A DNA stretch of 64,000 nucleotides. Source: Branchiostoma lanceolatum. Lineage: Eukaryota; Chordata; Leptocardii; Amphioxiformes; Branchiostomatidae. The translations under genes and the position numbers were made by a program. The notes under the pieces are model-generated. The model was given only the letters and a program-made list of their open reading frames with translations. It had not been told where the DNA came from and did not search any database. Below, piece by piece: positions 23,901 to 34,700 of the stretch. Location of the stretch: positions 6,536,001 through 6,600,000 of the forward strand of contig NC_089735.1 of the NCBI RefSeq assembly GCF_035083965.1. Direction: 5' to 3'. How positions within the stretch are numbered: position 1 is the stretch's first letter; every line of letters begins with the position of its first letter.

Positions 23901-26900
23901 CTCTAGTATTCCATGCGCTGAGCGTACTCTAGACATAGTTCTAACGGCACAGATATTCAAGATGATCCAGCCAAGAAACATCGACAATAGTAAAGAAAAA
24001 AAATGAAACATTTTCGTGGTAATTTTACGTATCTCCAGTTGTGAAAAGATGTCTATTGCGAATCTGTTTAAGATCGTTACGTTCTGTACGGAAACCACCG
24101 TGACGGCTGGGTGTATGGTGCGGTGGACCCGGCGTCTGGCACCGCCTGCATGATGGAGATCACTCGGGTCCTCGGGGCCCTCGTCAAGTCCGGTATGACT
24201 TTCTGTTGTTGTAGAAATTTTAGTAACCAGTTAATAAAAGCTTCCTTTAGAATGAGGTCAATTTGACTCAACTGTGGCCTTTGATGTAGTACATTGTGCA
24301 ACAAAATGTTTCAAAGCCACCATTTCTGAGGGCAAATATCGCTGGAAGGAGGGGTGCAAAAGTCGATTGCGTCGATGACGTAACTTATGTAAAATTAACC
24401 ATGTGTAGGCCAATGTGATATGCCTAGCATTGTCTGCTACGTGTCATTTATTTTTCTTTTAACTCAAGCAATACAATTATATTTCCCATTCACCACTCTT
24501 TGTAGGAAGTTGGAGGCCGAAGAGAACCATAGTATTTGGGAGCTGGGGTTCGGAAGAATTCGGTTTGATTGGATCGACTGAATGGGCAGAGGTGTGCGAT
24601 TTCACGTCTTGAGCTATGTCAGAACTTTACACATGTGTAATGATGTGTATCATTTTAGTCTGGCGATGTATTCAACAATGGTTCTTTTTTATGAACATAG
24701 TGCGTATATTATGGTATGGCACACCAGAGAACAATACAATACCTCTCTATCTTTTTGTCGTTTCAGGAATATGTGAAGACCTTGACACAAAGAGCTGTAG
24801 CCTACATAAACGTGGATATAGCTGTCATGGGTACGTTAACATCAATATGGTTGTTTTGACCCACCCAACAACTGCCGCGGATCTCTTAAATGCAAAGCTT
24901 AAATACTGTACAGAATGAACCTAAATGTTGAGCATTTTGAAATGGTTTTCAATCGAAATATGTTTTGACAGCAAATCATTGAAACTATCTTAAGATAGCC
25001 CGTTCACATATTGCCTGTTAAATGCACAGTATTGAGTAAACGAAGTACAGAATTGGTCATGTACAGATAAACGTATATGTGAATAACTAATGAACTTGGT
25101 GAAGACAACATATCAAGGCTTGTAATGACTATTCAATAGGTACTTTCCAGCAAATGACACCATGCGGGTTCGAGGCAGCAAGTTGTTGCAGAAAGCTACA
25201 TTTGATGCTACTAAGAAGGTACGTGTTCTATCACGATGTTCACAATGACAATGGAACATTTCGGATTTCTTGTCAAATAACCATGATACCTGGCCTATGT
25301 GAACCCAATGTGCCATGGGCTTTTGTTACCGTTATCTAACACAGAAATTATGATATTTTTAATTTGCGAATCGTCTCATTTAAGGTTACTTTGTTTCTGA
25401 TGATATAAACATATACGACTGTATAGAATTGAAAATGTTTGCTTCCGGATGATACTTGTTAGGAAGACATTGCCTGTTTATAAGGTTGACACAGAGCAAG
25501 GCGTTAGAAGGGTTAAAGTCTTGAATACGTGTCTCAGGTACCATCTCATGAAAGTAGCCTGGTATCGGACGTGGGAGACAGGAAGTCTCGCGGGAAGAGG
25601 ACGGGCCTCGAGAAGACCTTGTACGAGACTATGGTTGAAAATACACCAGCTGTCAACGGACACCCAGCTGGAAGCCCACGGTAACGTGTCCAAAATAGAA
25701 CTCATTCGATCTTTTGATGTTCATTTTTGGACAAGATGGTACAAGCACGAAGGCTAAAGAATGTCATATTTTAAGAATAAAAACAATGATGAGAAAAGTC
25801 TCTGTTGTTTTTAAATTCTATTTACGTGACATCAAACACATGCACATATATGGTAGGATCTGTTCTTAGTGCTGAACACCATCCACACATAAATAAACGA
25901 TCCTGTTCTTAGTGCTGAACACCATTTACACACAAGTAATAAATACACTTGTCCTTGGTGCTGAACGCCATCCACACGCAGGCAAACAGACATGTCCCTG
26001 TAAGACTAATCCTGAACACCATCCAAACAACTAAACACACTGTTCTTGGCGTTGAACACTATCTACGTGCGGACATATGCTATTGGATCAAAAGTACTTA
26101 CCTTTTTGAATTTAGATTTATTTTGCTTTTTTTCAGGTACCTGGAAATGGGTCGTGGCAGTGACTATGTCGTGTTCTACCACCGACTGGGAATTCCCTCT
26201 GTTGATCTTATGTTTGTTCAAAATCGTGTGAGTATCCCTAAATTTCTGCCGGTATAGCAACAGAGTACATGTGATCGTGCTGGTTAAGTGATAAGCTTCT
26301 TTGGTTAGACAAACCTTTTGACGGATTGTTTAGCAACTCTGCCCAAATTTTGAAATTTGTCCATGTTCATATAATCTACATTCTCCTACGCATAGTCCCA
26401 CCCGTGGCCTATACAATATAACGTTACCTTTGGGAGGCTCTACTATACCGGGCTGACGTTTCCACTTTCGTTGGCGTGGCCTGTAACCAGCTATCAGCAA
26501 ATCAGAGAATCGCCTTTTCTTGAGGTAAAGCCGATTTTCTGATTGGCTGACTACTGATTAGGGGCCATGCCCACAAAACTGGAAACGTCAGCCCGTTTTA
26601 GCAGAGCCGCCCAAGGTACTAGTATATTGTATAGGCCGCGGGCGAAGCCCTGCGTAGGAAAATGATGATCTATAACATGTGTGAACAAAGACTGACTTTG
26701 TATCCAGGAGAAGCCAGGTGTCCAGCCAGTGCCCATCTACCCTGCCTACCACACGGCCTTCGATACCTTTGACTACGTCAAACGGTTTATTGACCCCGAC
26801 TTCAAGGCTCACCAAGCAGTGGCTCGGGTTGCCATAGAAACAGTGCGTCTCCTCGCCGATTCCATGATCATACCTTTTGACCTCCTGGCGTTTGCGGACA

Positions 26901-28330
26901 AACTGCAGGCCTATCTGACGGGTGTGCGGACAGAACATGGCGAGATGCTGACAGCGCAAGGTGTCTCCCTTGGTAAGGTACTATTGCAGTAAAACAGAAA
27001 CAGTCCGTCGGTCAATCGGTGAGCAAACAAAATCATTGAAAGACCATTGGAAGACTTTGAAGATCATTGACTCCGAAGGTCATTGACACCATTGTCTTCA
27101 TTCATTGAATGATTCCTGTTGAGGGGCCATTGTTTACCTTGGAGATTATATAAAGATCATTGAAATCATCAAAATGATAGTCATGGAATGATCATTTGAA
27201 GACCTTGGAGATAATTGAGCGCTCGCTATTAGATCATTCTAATTTTAACTGTATTCTTCATTCAATTTGCTCTTGTAAAATATGATGTTAGGTAAAAAGA
27301 CATTTTCTTCTTTTCTGTTCTGACAGACTATCTTGAATCAGCAGTCACCAACTTCACTTCTGCTGCAGTGAGATTGGACAGGAAGACTGGAGATGTCAAC
27401 AAACTGAAGTAGGTTGCATTTGCATTCTCTGATGAGGTCGTATGAAACTGGAAAAACAGCTGAATTTTTCATATCAGTGTGATAGACTTCACTTAAAACA
27501 AAGTAATATGCATCATTGTTTGTCCAATTAAAGACAGAAATATGTCTGTAATATCATATTTATTCTACAGCCCCCTGGAGGTCCGTGCTCTAAACGACAA
27601 GTTGCTGTACCTGGAGCGAGCGTTCATCGACCCACTAGGCCTGCCGGGACCACCTTTCCTCTGGTATGTTTGCTATGTGACATCATAGCAGTAGCATGTC
27701 TGTTTCTTTGTTTTGTGTAACTGGTAAATACCCTCAAGGCATAACACAACAGATTTGTACAGTAAGCATAAGGTGCTGACTGGATTCATTGGTTTGGTCC
27801 ACTTACTGAGGTGGATTCCAACTGTTAAGTGTGATGGGTTCTTTGATGTGCATTGGGTGTGGATCTCCTCAAACACTGGGTCTCCAGCTTTACACCCCAT
27901 TCGAAAGGACTTCCCTAACCAAAGCTAGGTACATACTTTCACATCAGTGGAGCAAGGAAATTGGTGATAATTGCCTTTCTCAAGGGCACTACATTGGAAC
28001 TTGTGAGAGATCTAGACCTAACATCTAGTCTTGATTCTGAGCCAGGTACCCTTAGTACAAGACCACCATGCCACTGATGGTTCTTGTGCTTTATTCAGAT
28101 CTTTTTGTATGATTTTAATCATGACTGTCCATGACCCCAGGCATGTTGCAGCAGGATTCAGCAGATTTAACTCCTCATCTACCGCCTTCCCAAGTCTTAC
28201 TGATGCCATCCTGGATGAAGGCATGGCGAATCCTGCCCAACGATTGGACGCCATCAACAAACGCCTGTCAGTCATAACTTTCATCATCCAATCAGCAGTA
28301 AGCATACTAGAAGATGCTGGTACAGACTGA
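14982..28330 (+). CDS. NAALADase / glutamate carboxypeptidase II-like M28 peptidase
   Basis: Seventeen exons: 14982-15241, 17327-17600, 21026-21148, 21947-22127, 22862-22961, 23364-23459, 23782-23867, 24073-24192, 24506-24591, 24767-24830, 25140-25218, 25538-25680, 26137-26227, 26708-26972, 27327-27408, 27571-27663, 28141-28330; about 777 residues (human FOLH1 is 750). It is a type II membrane zinc peptidase: a basic cytoplasmic tail, a membrane segment at residues about 23-45, then protease-associated, peptidase and helical dimer domains. Di-zinc ligands are all visible: [21 protein letters not shown] (with the catalytic Glu), YINVDIA and YPAYHTAF. Residues that hold C-terminal glutamate in human GCPII are not kept (see findings), so the substrate may differ. 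The exon 10 to 11 junction is one nucleotide out of frame. It could equally be called NAALAD2-, FOLH1- or NAALADL1-like. Confidence 0.85.
15590..16236. mobile_element. MITE-family copy 1 (GGATGACATC ends) with internal minisatellite
   Basis: The left part contains CTTATGGATGACATCC and the right end has the inverse GGATGTCATCCATAA followed by TTGTGGCCTTAC. Inside, from about 15850 to 16080, a degenerate unit near CACTCAAGGCTACCACGCTA recurs. It lies in intron 1 of the NAALAD-like gene. Further copies are at about 28350, 53440 and 60650. Confidence 0.55.
16660..16740. mobile_element. Foldback MITE in NAALAD-like intron 1
   Basis: GCCTGGGTGCCAGGCTA on the left is mirrored by TAGGCTGGCACCCAGGC on the right, with about 45 bp between. 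The ends resemble those of the foldback at 3795-3895, so both probably belong to one family. Confidence 0.5.
17640..20960. repeat. Nested repeat block in NAALAD-like intron 2
   Basis: It opens with a TATAGATGACATCCTC end and the CTCAAGGCTAC minisatellite (17850-17945) and closes with GTGTTATCCATAAGATTTAC plus GTGGCCTTAC, so it looks like one MITE-family copy split by later insertions. Inside are a repeated AATGACCTGAAATTTG sequence (18055 and 18205), the inverted-repeat element at 19346-20135, and a degenerate TCCATT-rich array (20460-20860). No coding exon was found. Confidence 0.45.
19346..20135. mobile_element. DNA-transposon derivative with about 90-bp inverted ends
   Basis: The left end CAATGGACCGATCCAGT and following roughly 90 bases match the reverse complement of 20047-20135, including TTCTATTT and CCGTCAA blocks with small gaps. 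The roughly 0.8-kb element has no transposase frame, so it is non-autonomous. The superfamily is not evident. Confidence 0.5.
22258..22530. repeat. Tandem array, TGTCCTTGGTGCTGAAC unit
   Basis: Six or seven copies of a roughly 42-46-bp unit with the core TGTCCTTGGTGCTGAAC, then CACCATCCACACACAAG, sit in intron 4 of the NAALAD-like gene. The same unit recurs in intron 12 at 25857-26060. Confidence 0.75.
25857..26060. repeat. Second tandem array of the same unit
   Basis: Four to five copies of the TTGGTGCTGAACRCCATCCA unit lie just upstream of exon 13. Unit sequence matches the array in intron 4, 3.4 kb away. Confidence 0.7.
27715..28075 (-). mobile_element. tRNA-derived SINE, reverse orientation
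   Basis: Read on the minus strand it starts near GTGGCATGGTGGTCTTGTAC, a tRNA-like head, and continues into a roughly 300-bp body with TAGTGCCCTTGAGAAAGGC. It parallels the copy at 30690-31045 along its whole length. It fills much of the last intron of the NAALAD-like gene, ending 65 bp before the last exon. Confidence 0.6.
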
Positions 28331-28349
28331 GGCATAGCTTATATTATGA

Positions 28350-28713
28350 TTAGGCCTTACTGATTTGATTATATGGATGACATCTTCTGTGCACCCCAAA
28401 ACTGCTGCAAATGTGCAAAGAAAACAAAGTGGGGCCCAAAAAGTTGTGAAATTTTCAGTGGTCAGGAAGGTTGAACAAATAGCTGAAGAACAAGATGGTA
28501 TACAAAACAATAAGTTCTTTATTTCTGGTCTTTCACATCTTCTTTGACTTAAGGATTGTGGCATTCTACGATATCCATTTGCTGATATTTCATTGCAATC
28601 TAAAGCATGTATTTGCTTATTTTGCAGCTTTTTAGCACAATTTTTTTTTTGGAAACGGATGGAAATTGATGCATGTGCGGATGTCATCCAATATAATCTA
28701 GTTAGTGCCTAAG
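28350..28713. mobile_element. MITE-family copy 2, best preserved
   Basis: The left end (GGCCTTACTGATTTGATTAT then ATGGATGACATC) is matched, inverted, by the right end (GATGTCATCCAATATAATC then TAGTTAGTGCCTAAGGC), giving about 35-bp imperfect terminal inverted repeats around a 0.36-kb element with no transposase. It begins 20 bp past the NAALAD-like stop codon, so it probably lies in that 3' UTR. Confidence 0.7.
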
Positions 28714-28895
28714 GCTAACATCTACAGATGCAAATCTGTTTTTTCTTACATTACTGAGTTTTGTCACTTTCCACACATTTCTGAATTACTTCTGGTTTGG
28801 AGTGTTACCATGAAAAAACTGAATTTCTTTATTAGGCATAATGCTTGGGATGTACAAAGCGTGTATGTTCTTATGTGGAGAAGCACATGCATCAA

Positions 28896-28901
28896 AATAA
28901 A
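28896..28901 (+). terminator. Candidate polyadenylation signal of the NAALAD-like gene
   Basis: AATAAA 566 bp past the stop codon, beyond the MITE. Another is near 29525. Which one is used cannot be told. Confidence 0.35.
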
Positions 28902-29653
28902 TTCATCGTCCCATTTCATCATTGTATGATGCAATACATAGTCTGATGATATAATTACACTGTGTCCCATTGAATTACATTATTTTTGCCATAAAGATTG
29001 TAGATGTAAAGATCACTGAATGTGTTCTTTTTCAAGTATGGCTGGTAGTGGTACATTCCTACAGACAGAAATACAAAACCTACCTTAACTGATATGCTTA
29101 CAAAAGTCACACTCTCATATGGTATTCATATATCTATTCATGACAAGATAAAAATTGAAATTTCATGCAATAGTGGGTCTTAGACTAATAGTAAACAAAA
29201 CAAAAACAGAGAAAGACAATAGAGTAATACTAAGTACACTGTAACAGCTAACTTACTTATAATATGTGAGTGTAGTTCTGCCAGAAGCTACTGTGCATGT
29301 AGGCATCAGAATGGTCAGTTGATTATGATACAGTCATGTGCTATTGAGGTAAGCAGTGTACATGTGTTACAGAGTACATCCCAGTCACTCTCTATGCTGA
29401 ACCTCACCTCAAAAGACACACAACATGCCTAAGTACTAGACTATACAACAATGAATTATGTTGTATTTAGCCTTGCAATTCAGCCTTGCAATGGCTGCCA
29501 TGAGGCCTGTCTGTCAAATGATGACAAATAAACCAGTCTACTACTACTACTACTACGTGTACTTAACTAACAATAAAACTGCAAAACATGTCTTTAAACT
29601 AAGATTGACTCCTATCTACACTGCATCTTAGCAAGGAGCTCGAGGTTAAAATC
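28902..29653. other. Intergenic gap between convergent NAALAD-like and DAPP1 genes
   Basis: Tail-to-tail spacer of A/T-rich sequence. A short CTA run is at about 29540-29555. No coding region or RNA gene was recognised. Minus-strand AATAAA at 28828-28833 could serve DAPP1, 820 bp past its stop. Confidence 0.4.
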
Positions 29654-31752
29654 TTACTTCCTTGATCTTAGGTTATGTCTTATAAAATCATCTACTTGAG
29701 ATATGAGTGGTAAAAGCTGACTGGTCCACTGCTCAGGTTTATGCCCCCCTCCCTTTTCCAACAGCTCTTGTAGCTTATATTGTGATTAAGAAAAATAGAA
29801 TTTCTTTATTTCCCAAAATTTCTGCATAATTTCAAAGAAGTACATGCAGCACTTTCTGCTATAAATGTAATAAATAAACATAAGGCACTTCTAGATGCTT
29901 CATCTGGGATGAGCAGGTAATGTACAGCACGTTGAGAATTGTATGTTTTATAAATCTTGGAAAAAAGCCTGGTTGGTCTCACTGGCCCTTGTGTTCCTGT
30001 AAGACAAATGATATCATAAATGTTGTGTATGGGTTCATTTCAACAGTGACTATACAAGACCTTATTCATCATTACAAGATACAGAGACTACTAATGATAA
30101 AAAGACCACTACCATGACACTGCTGAAACTTCTTCTTTCATGGAGAAGTGGCCAATGTCCTCATTCTCAGTATATTCATCAAATATGTTCTCTAATGCAT
30201 TATCCATTACCACATATCATTTCTTAAAGAAGTGTAGATTACGGTAATAGCTACTATTAGCTACTAAAGGGAAAACCTACAACAACTAGGATGACAAGGA
30301 CTTGGTTATACTGGCTATACAGATAACAAGGGTGGTTATACTGGCTATACCAATACAGATGCCAAGGGTGGCTACCGGGTATACCAGCATACCAAGAGTG
30401 TTTATACCGGCTATACAGATACAGATACCACGGCTGGTTATAAAGGCTATACAGATACAGATACCGTAGGTGATTATACCGGCCATACAGATACACAAGA
30501 ATGAAACGGCAAATCTGAGAACCAGTTTGTTGAGGCCTAATGAAAAGCTACTTACCAGTTTCCACTTGAGCAGCTTCATCCACTCGTTGGCCTCCTCCTG
30601 AGTGTTGGCGTACATGAAGAACGTACGGCCGGGAAACGTCACGCTGAGGGAAGGTACAAGTTTGTTTGTTTGTATTGCAAATTGTTAAACTGCCTCATGG
30701 CGCAACACAACAGGTTTGTACTGAAGAGTACAAGCTGCATTTTCATTCAGATTTATTTGATCAACTCACATGGGGATGGCCCCTACTTCAATAAGTGTGG
30801 CGGGTTCTTTAATGTGCATGGAGTGTGGCTCTCATCAAACACAGGTCCCCCAGTTAACGTCCTATCTGTGGGACGTCCCTAACTGGAGCTAGGTACTCAT
30901 TTACCCTGAGTTGAGTGAGGAAATTGGTTTGAAGTGCCTTTCACAAGGGCACAACTTTGGGACCTGTCAAGGATTTGTACTTAGTACCTCCAGGTTCTCA
31001 GTCAACAACCCTAACCACAAGACCACCTTGCCACCTGTGGTGGTGAACGTCATCATCAACGTCAAACAAAAAAAAGCAACTAAAGAAACCCAGGGCAACA
31101 GCTATAGAGGAATTATGTAAATGGTGTCAGGAAAAGTAAATTTAGTGTTATTACCTTCACCAAGAAGGTTATATTTGAACAATAAATCTAGGAAGCAAAA
31201 TTCAAATCAAAATTGATGACAGGTCAGTCTAGTGTACTGTGCAGAATCTCTTTTGTGCTGAAATGTTTAAAGACTTTACAGGAAAAAAAAGATTTTTGCT
31301 AAATATCACCCAATAATAACATTGAAAAACAATATCCCCGAGCTGAGCTAGGCTGCTGAATCTCACATATCTGTAGTTATAAGGTAGACTTCAAGTCAAG
31401 TCAACTAATGAAATGCTGAATGCAACAACGAACCTGAAACAGTTGGCCTTATTCTGGGTGAAGTCTGGAGCCACTCCTGTACATGTTTTTAAGTCCAGTA
31501 CTCTCAAGGCATCTGTGTCCTATTAAAAACAATGAACAATGTGGCTCAACTTAGAAGAGACAGAAAAAGGAAGAGAGCAAAGGTATCATAAGAATGAAGT
31601 GGAGAAAATGTAAGTGTTGGTTATTCTTAACTGAATAGCTAGAATTAAAAACACCACATCCTCCTACCCATACTGCTTTGCGACCGTTCCAATACCACAG
31701 ACACACACACAAAAAACACACGCATACATGCACACACACACACACGCACACA

Positions 31753-31789
<37 letters not shown>

Positions 31790-34700
31790 TCATACCGACA
31801 CACAAGGAGTATAGGGATAAAAACACGACAGATAAACATACCAGTCTTGCCCTGAAGTATTTCATCTCATTTCCCTTCAGAACAAACCATCTGGTTTTCC
31901 AGGACTATATGAGAGGAAAGAAACATCAGAAACTTCATATAAAAACAACATCATTGTGTAGAACAAGAACATAGACATGTTGTATCATCTCTAGGGAAAC
32001 ATTTTTTGATTGAAGGTGAAAATCTGTTACTATCTTACCTTGAAATTCCATCCCTGCTTTGTAAGATATCCCTCTTTAGATGCAATCTGGAAAATAAAGG
32101 ACAGAACAAGAGGAGTTTAGTAAAAGAAATTAACAAATTGGCCATATCAAAATTCAGGTAAACAATTCCAAAGTTCAATCTTCTGTCATGTGTTGATTGA
32201 AGATGACACTTAAAATGTCTTGCGTCAATAGATTTAAGCTATGACAATTAACTTTAATTAATTTTATGATCAAAACAAATTCTATTAGCATCCTAAAAGC
32301 CAATCATGCATGACATTTCTATGATAGCTTTCCATGACCAATATGACGTTTCACTGATAACAATATTATATGCGTTGGCATTAACTCTACACACAAAACA
32401 TGATAAAATAATGCTTGAAATGATAATCGAAAAATAAATCATTATGCATCAATACATGTACAGTCAAGAAAGTTGCCTTTGTCAAGTCCATTCCACAGCT
32501 CACCACTAAAATTGGTGAGCTGTGGAATGGGTCTAAGATCATACTAATCTAATAGAGTGCAAAGTTAGTTTTTCTTCTAAAAGAGTGCTAAGGAACATGT
32601 CATAGGTCAGTACTAGGAAGCTAAAAAATTTGGTGAAAAACATTTCTTTATCAACAGTAAAGAAAATCCCATTTTCATTTCTGTAGAATCAAAGATTTAC
32701 ATTTCAATCATTAGAAAAGAGAGTATGATTCTAGCAGGCTTTGTAATTCCCAGGTGATTTTTCAATAATAAACTTGTGATTATCAAACATATGCCAATGT
32801 ACACTAGTCTCTACCATACTCCATAGGTTGCTGGACAAATACATGTGGTAGAAATTGGCCAAATAGACTGAATAATGTGCCAGAGGAGTCAGCCGGCCAT
32901 AGGAGTATAATTTGCAACATACAGTTTGAAATTTACGGCAACCTAGTTGACTTCTATGGCCCATTAATTTCTATGGAAAAGTTGAACCCAATGAGTTAGA
33001 ATTTACTGTCAGTATCTAGACTAGAGTGAGTCACATGCTATATTGTCCCCCATTGTCTGTCCTTTTCATGTGAAATGTACTCGCAATTAGCCTCATGGCA
33101 AGAACTTGCAATAAACTTTTCCATTTGGCCAATTTCTACTATTTTTCCAGCAACATACAGAGTCTGGTAGGGACGTAATGTGGACTCACAGGAATAGTCT
33201 TAGTCGAGGAGGAGGAGGTGGCTAGAGCTGCAGCTATGCTGTCCTGCTGCCCGAGGGACGCGTGGACGGTGACAGTATCGTATACGTCCGGTTCAATGAC
33301 TTTGCGGGAATAGGGGTGGCGCAGCACTGTCAGAATGCCTACAGCCAGATGCAAGAGTCAGATGTGTCATGCTACCAAACAGAACTATACTACAGTAGGC
33401 ATGTCTCTGTGTGACCCCTGTGGAAGAGATGCAATGGTTTAGTCCTCTTTCTCAGGGTATTCAGAAAGACAAAGGTGGACTCATCTAGATCTGATTGGAC
33501 TAGATCATTCAATCCCTAAGGAAATCTTGTAATGATTCACTTATCAACTACTCCAAAAGAGGCAATTTCTGCAAAATTCAAGGCCAGTAAAGAGCATGTT
33601 TAATGATCTATCTGATAGGATATTTCATGACCTTGCCTATCCCTCAGCATATATACTTCAATCTACATCAAAGTACACTTGTGAGGTTGTGTGATAGACA
33701 TTAGGTGCATGAATCAGATTACCAAAAACTTAGCTACAGTTGCCTGGAAAGACACAAGCATATGATTTGAATGGCATCAAGGTCAAAATGCAATGATAGA
33801 GTTGAATTTGGGATGAAGAAACTGTTAAAATGAATGAGTCCATTTAAAACAATTGAAGTGGCATCTCCCATAGGGATCACACTGACAGGTGCCCCTATCA
33901 TTAGGACTTACAGATGGGGCTCGAGTGTTGGCTCTGAGATCATCCTCTGTCTTGCCTGACTCCCAGTGCATGGACATGTCCACCTTATCATACACTGATG
34001 GTTCCAACACTTGGCGGGGATAGGGGAGCCTCAATAATACAACCCAACAGCCTACAGGTGGTTCGGCAGCAAGATAAAGAAATCAGACTACAGATGATGG
34101 ACTTACACAATATATCAAACATCCAAAGTGATTAAAAGTTTCCCTACATACAATACACATATACAGTATACATAGCGACCCCTGAAATGCATATATTCCT
34201 CTTTCTAGGATGATATTATCAGGGTTTGTCCCTCTTTCTAGGACAGTATTCTCAGGAGTTTCTCAAAAACAAAAACTATGCATGTCCGGACATTCCATAA
34301 AAATGTCTGTACAATTCCTGAAATTCTTGCAAACTGCATACAAAACACTATCAAACTGTACACAATACTTCAATATCAGACTCGCCCCTGAGGCATTACC
34401 CAAAATACATTTCCTCTGTATGATTTTTTCACAGCACTATTATATACATCATGTAGTTTTATTCAAAAATAAGATTACATATACTTTGACACTTTCCTAA
34501 AACTTAAATACATTCATTACCTGACTCTCCACCTATGAGCGGTTGGTTTGCAAAGTGCTCGACGAACTCTTGTAGAGACTGGAACACACCCATTCCAAAC
34601 TGATACTGCTTGCCATCCCATCCAATCTGGAAGTGTTTTACTGAGTCTTTGCACCTTGAAGAATACATCAAACATAGGCAATGAATGCAACATGATATAC

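Noticed and set aside
25949..26257. 102-codon frame covering the intron before exon 13 of the NAALAD-like gene
   Set aside because: It is the minisatellite read through into exon 13; the splice acceptor at 26136 defines the real exon.
30120..30225. Alternative last exon of DAPP1 on the minus strand (frame ending MKEEVSAVSW)
   Set aside because: No good acceptor puts this frame in phase after the KWKL exon; the exon at 29654-29773 fits phase and gives the expected length.
31551..31974. Cys/Val-rich and Thr/His-rich open frames
   Set aside because: Translation of the (AC)n microsatellite.
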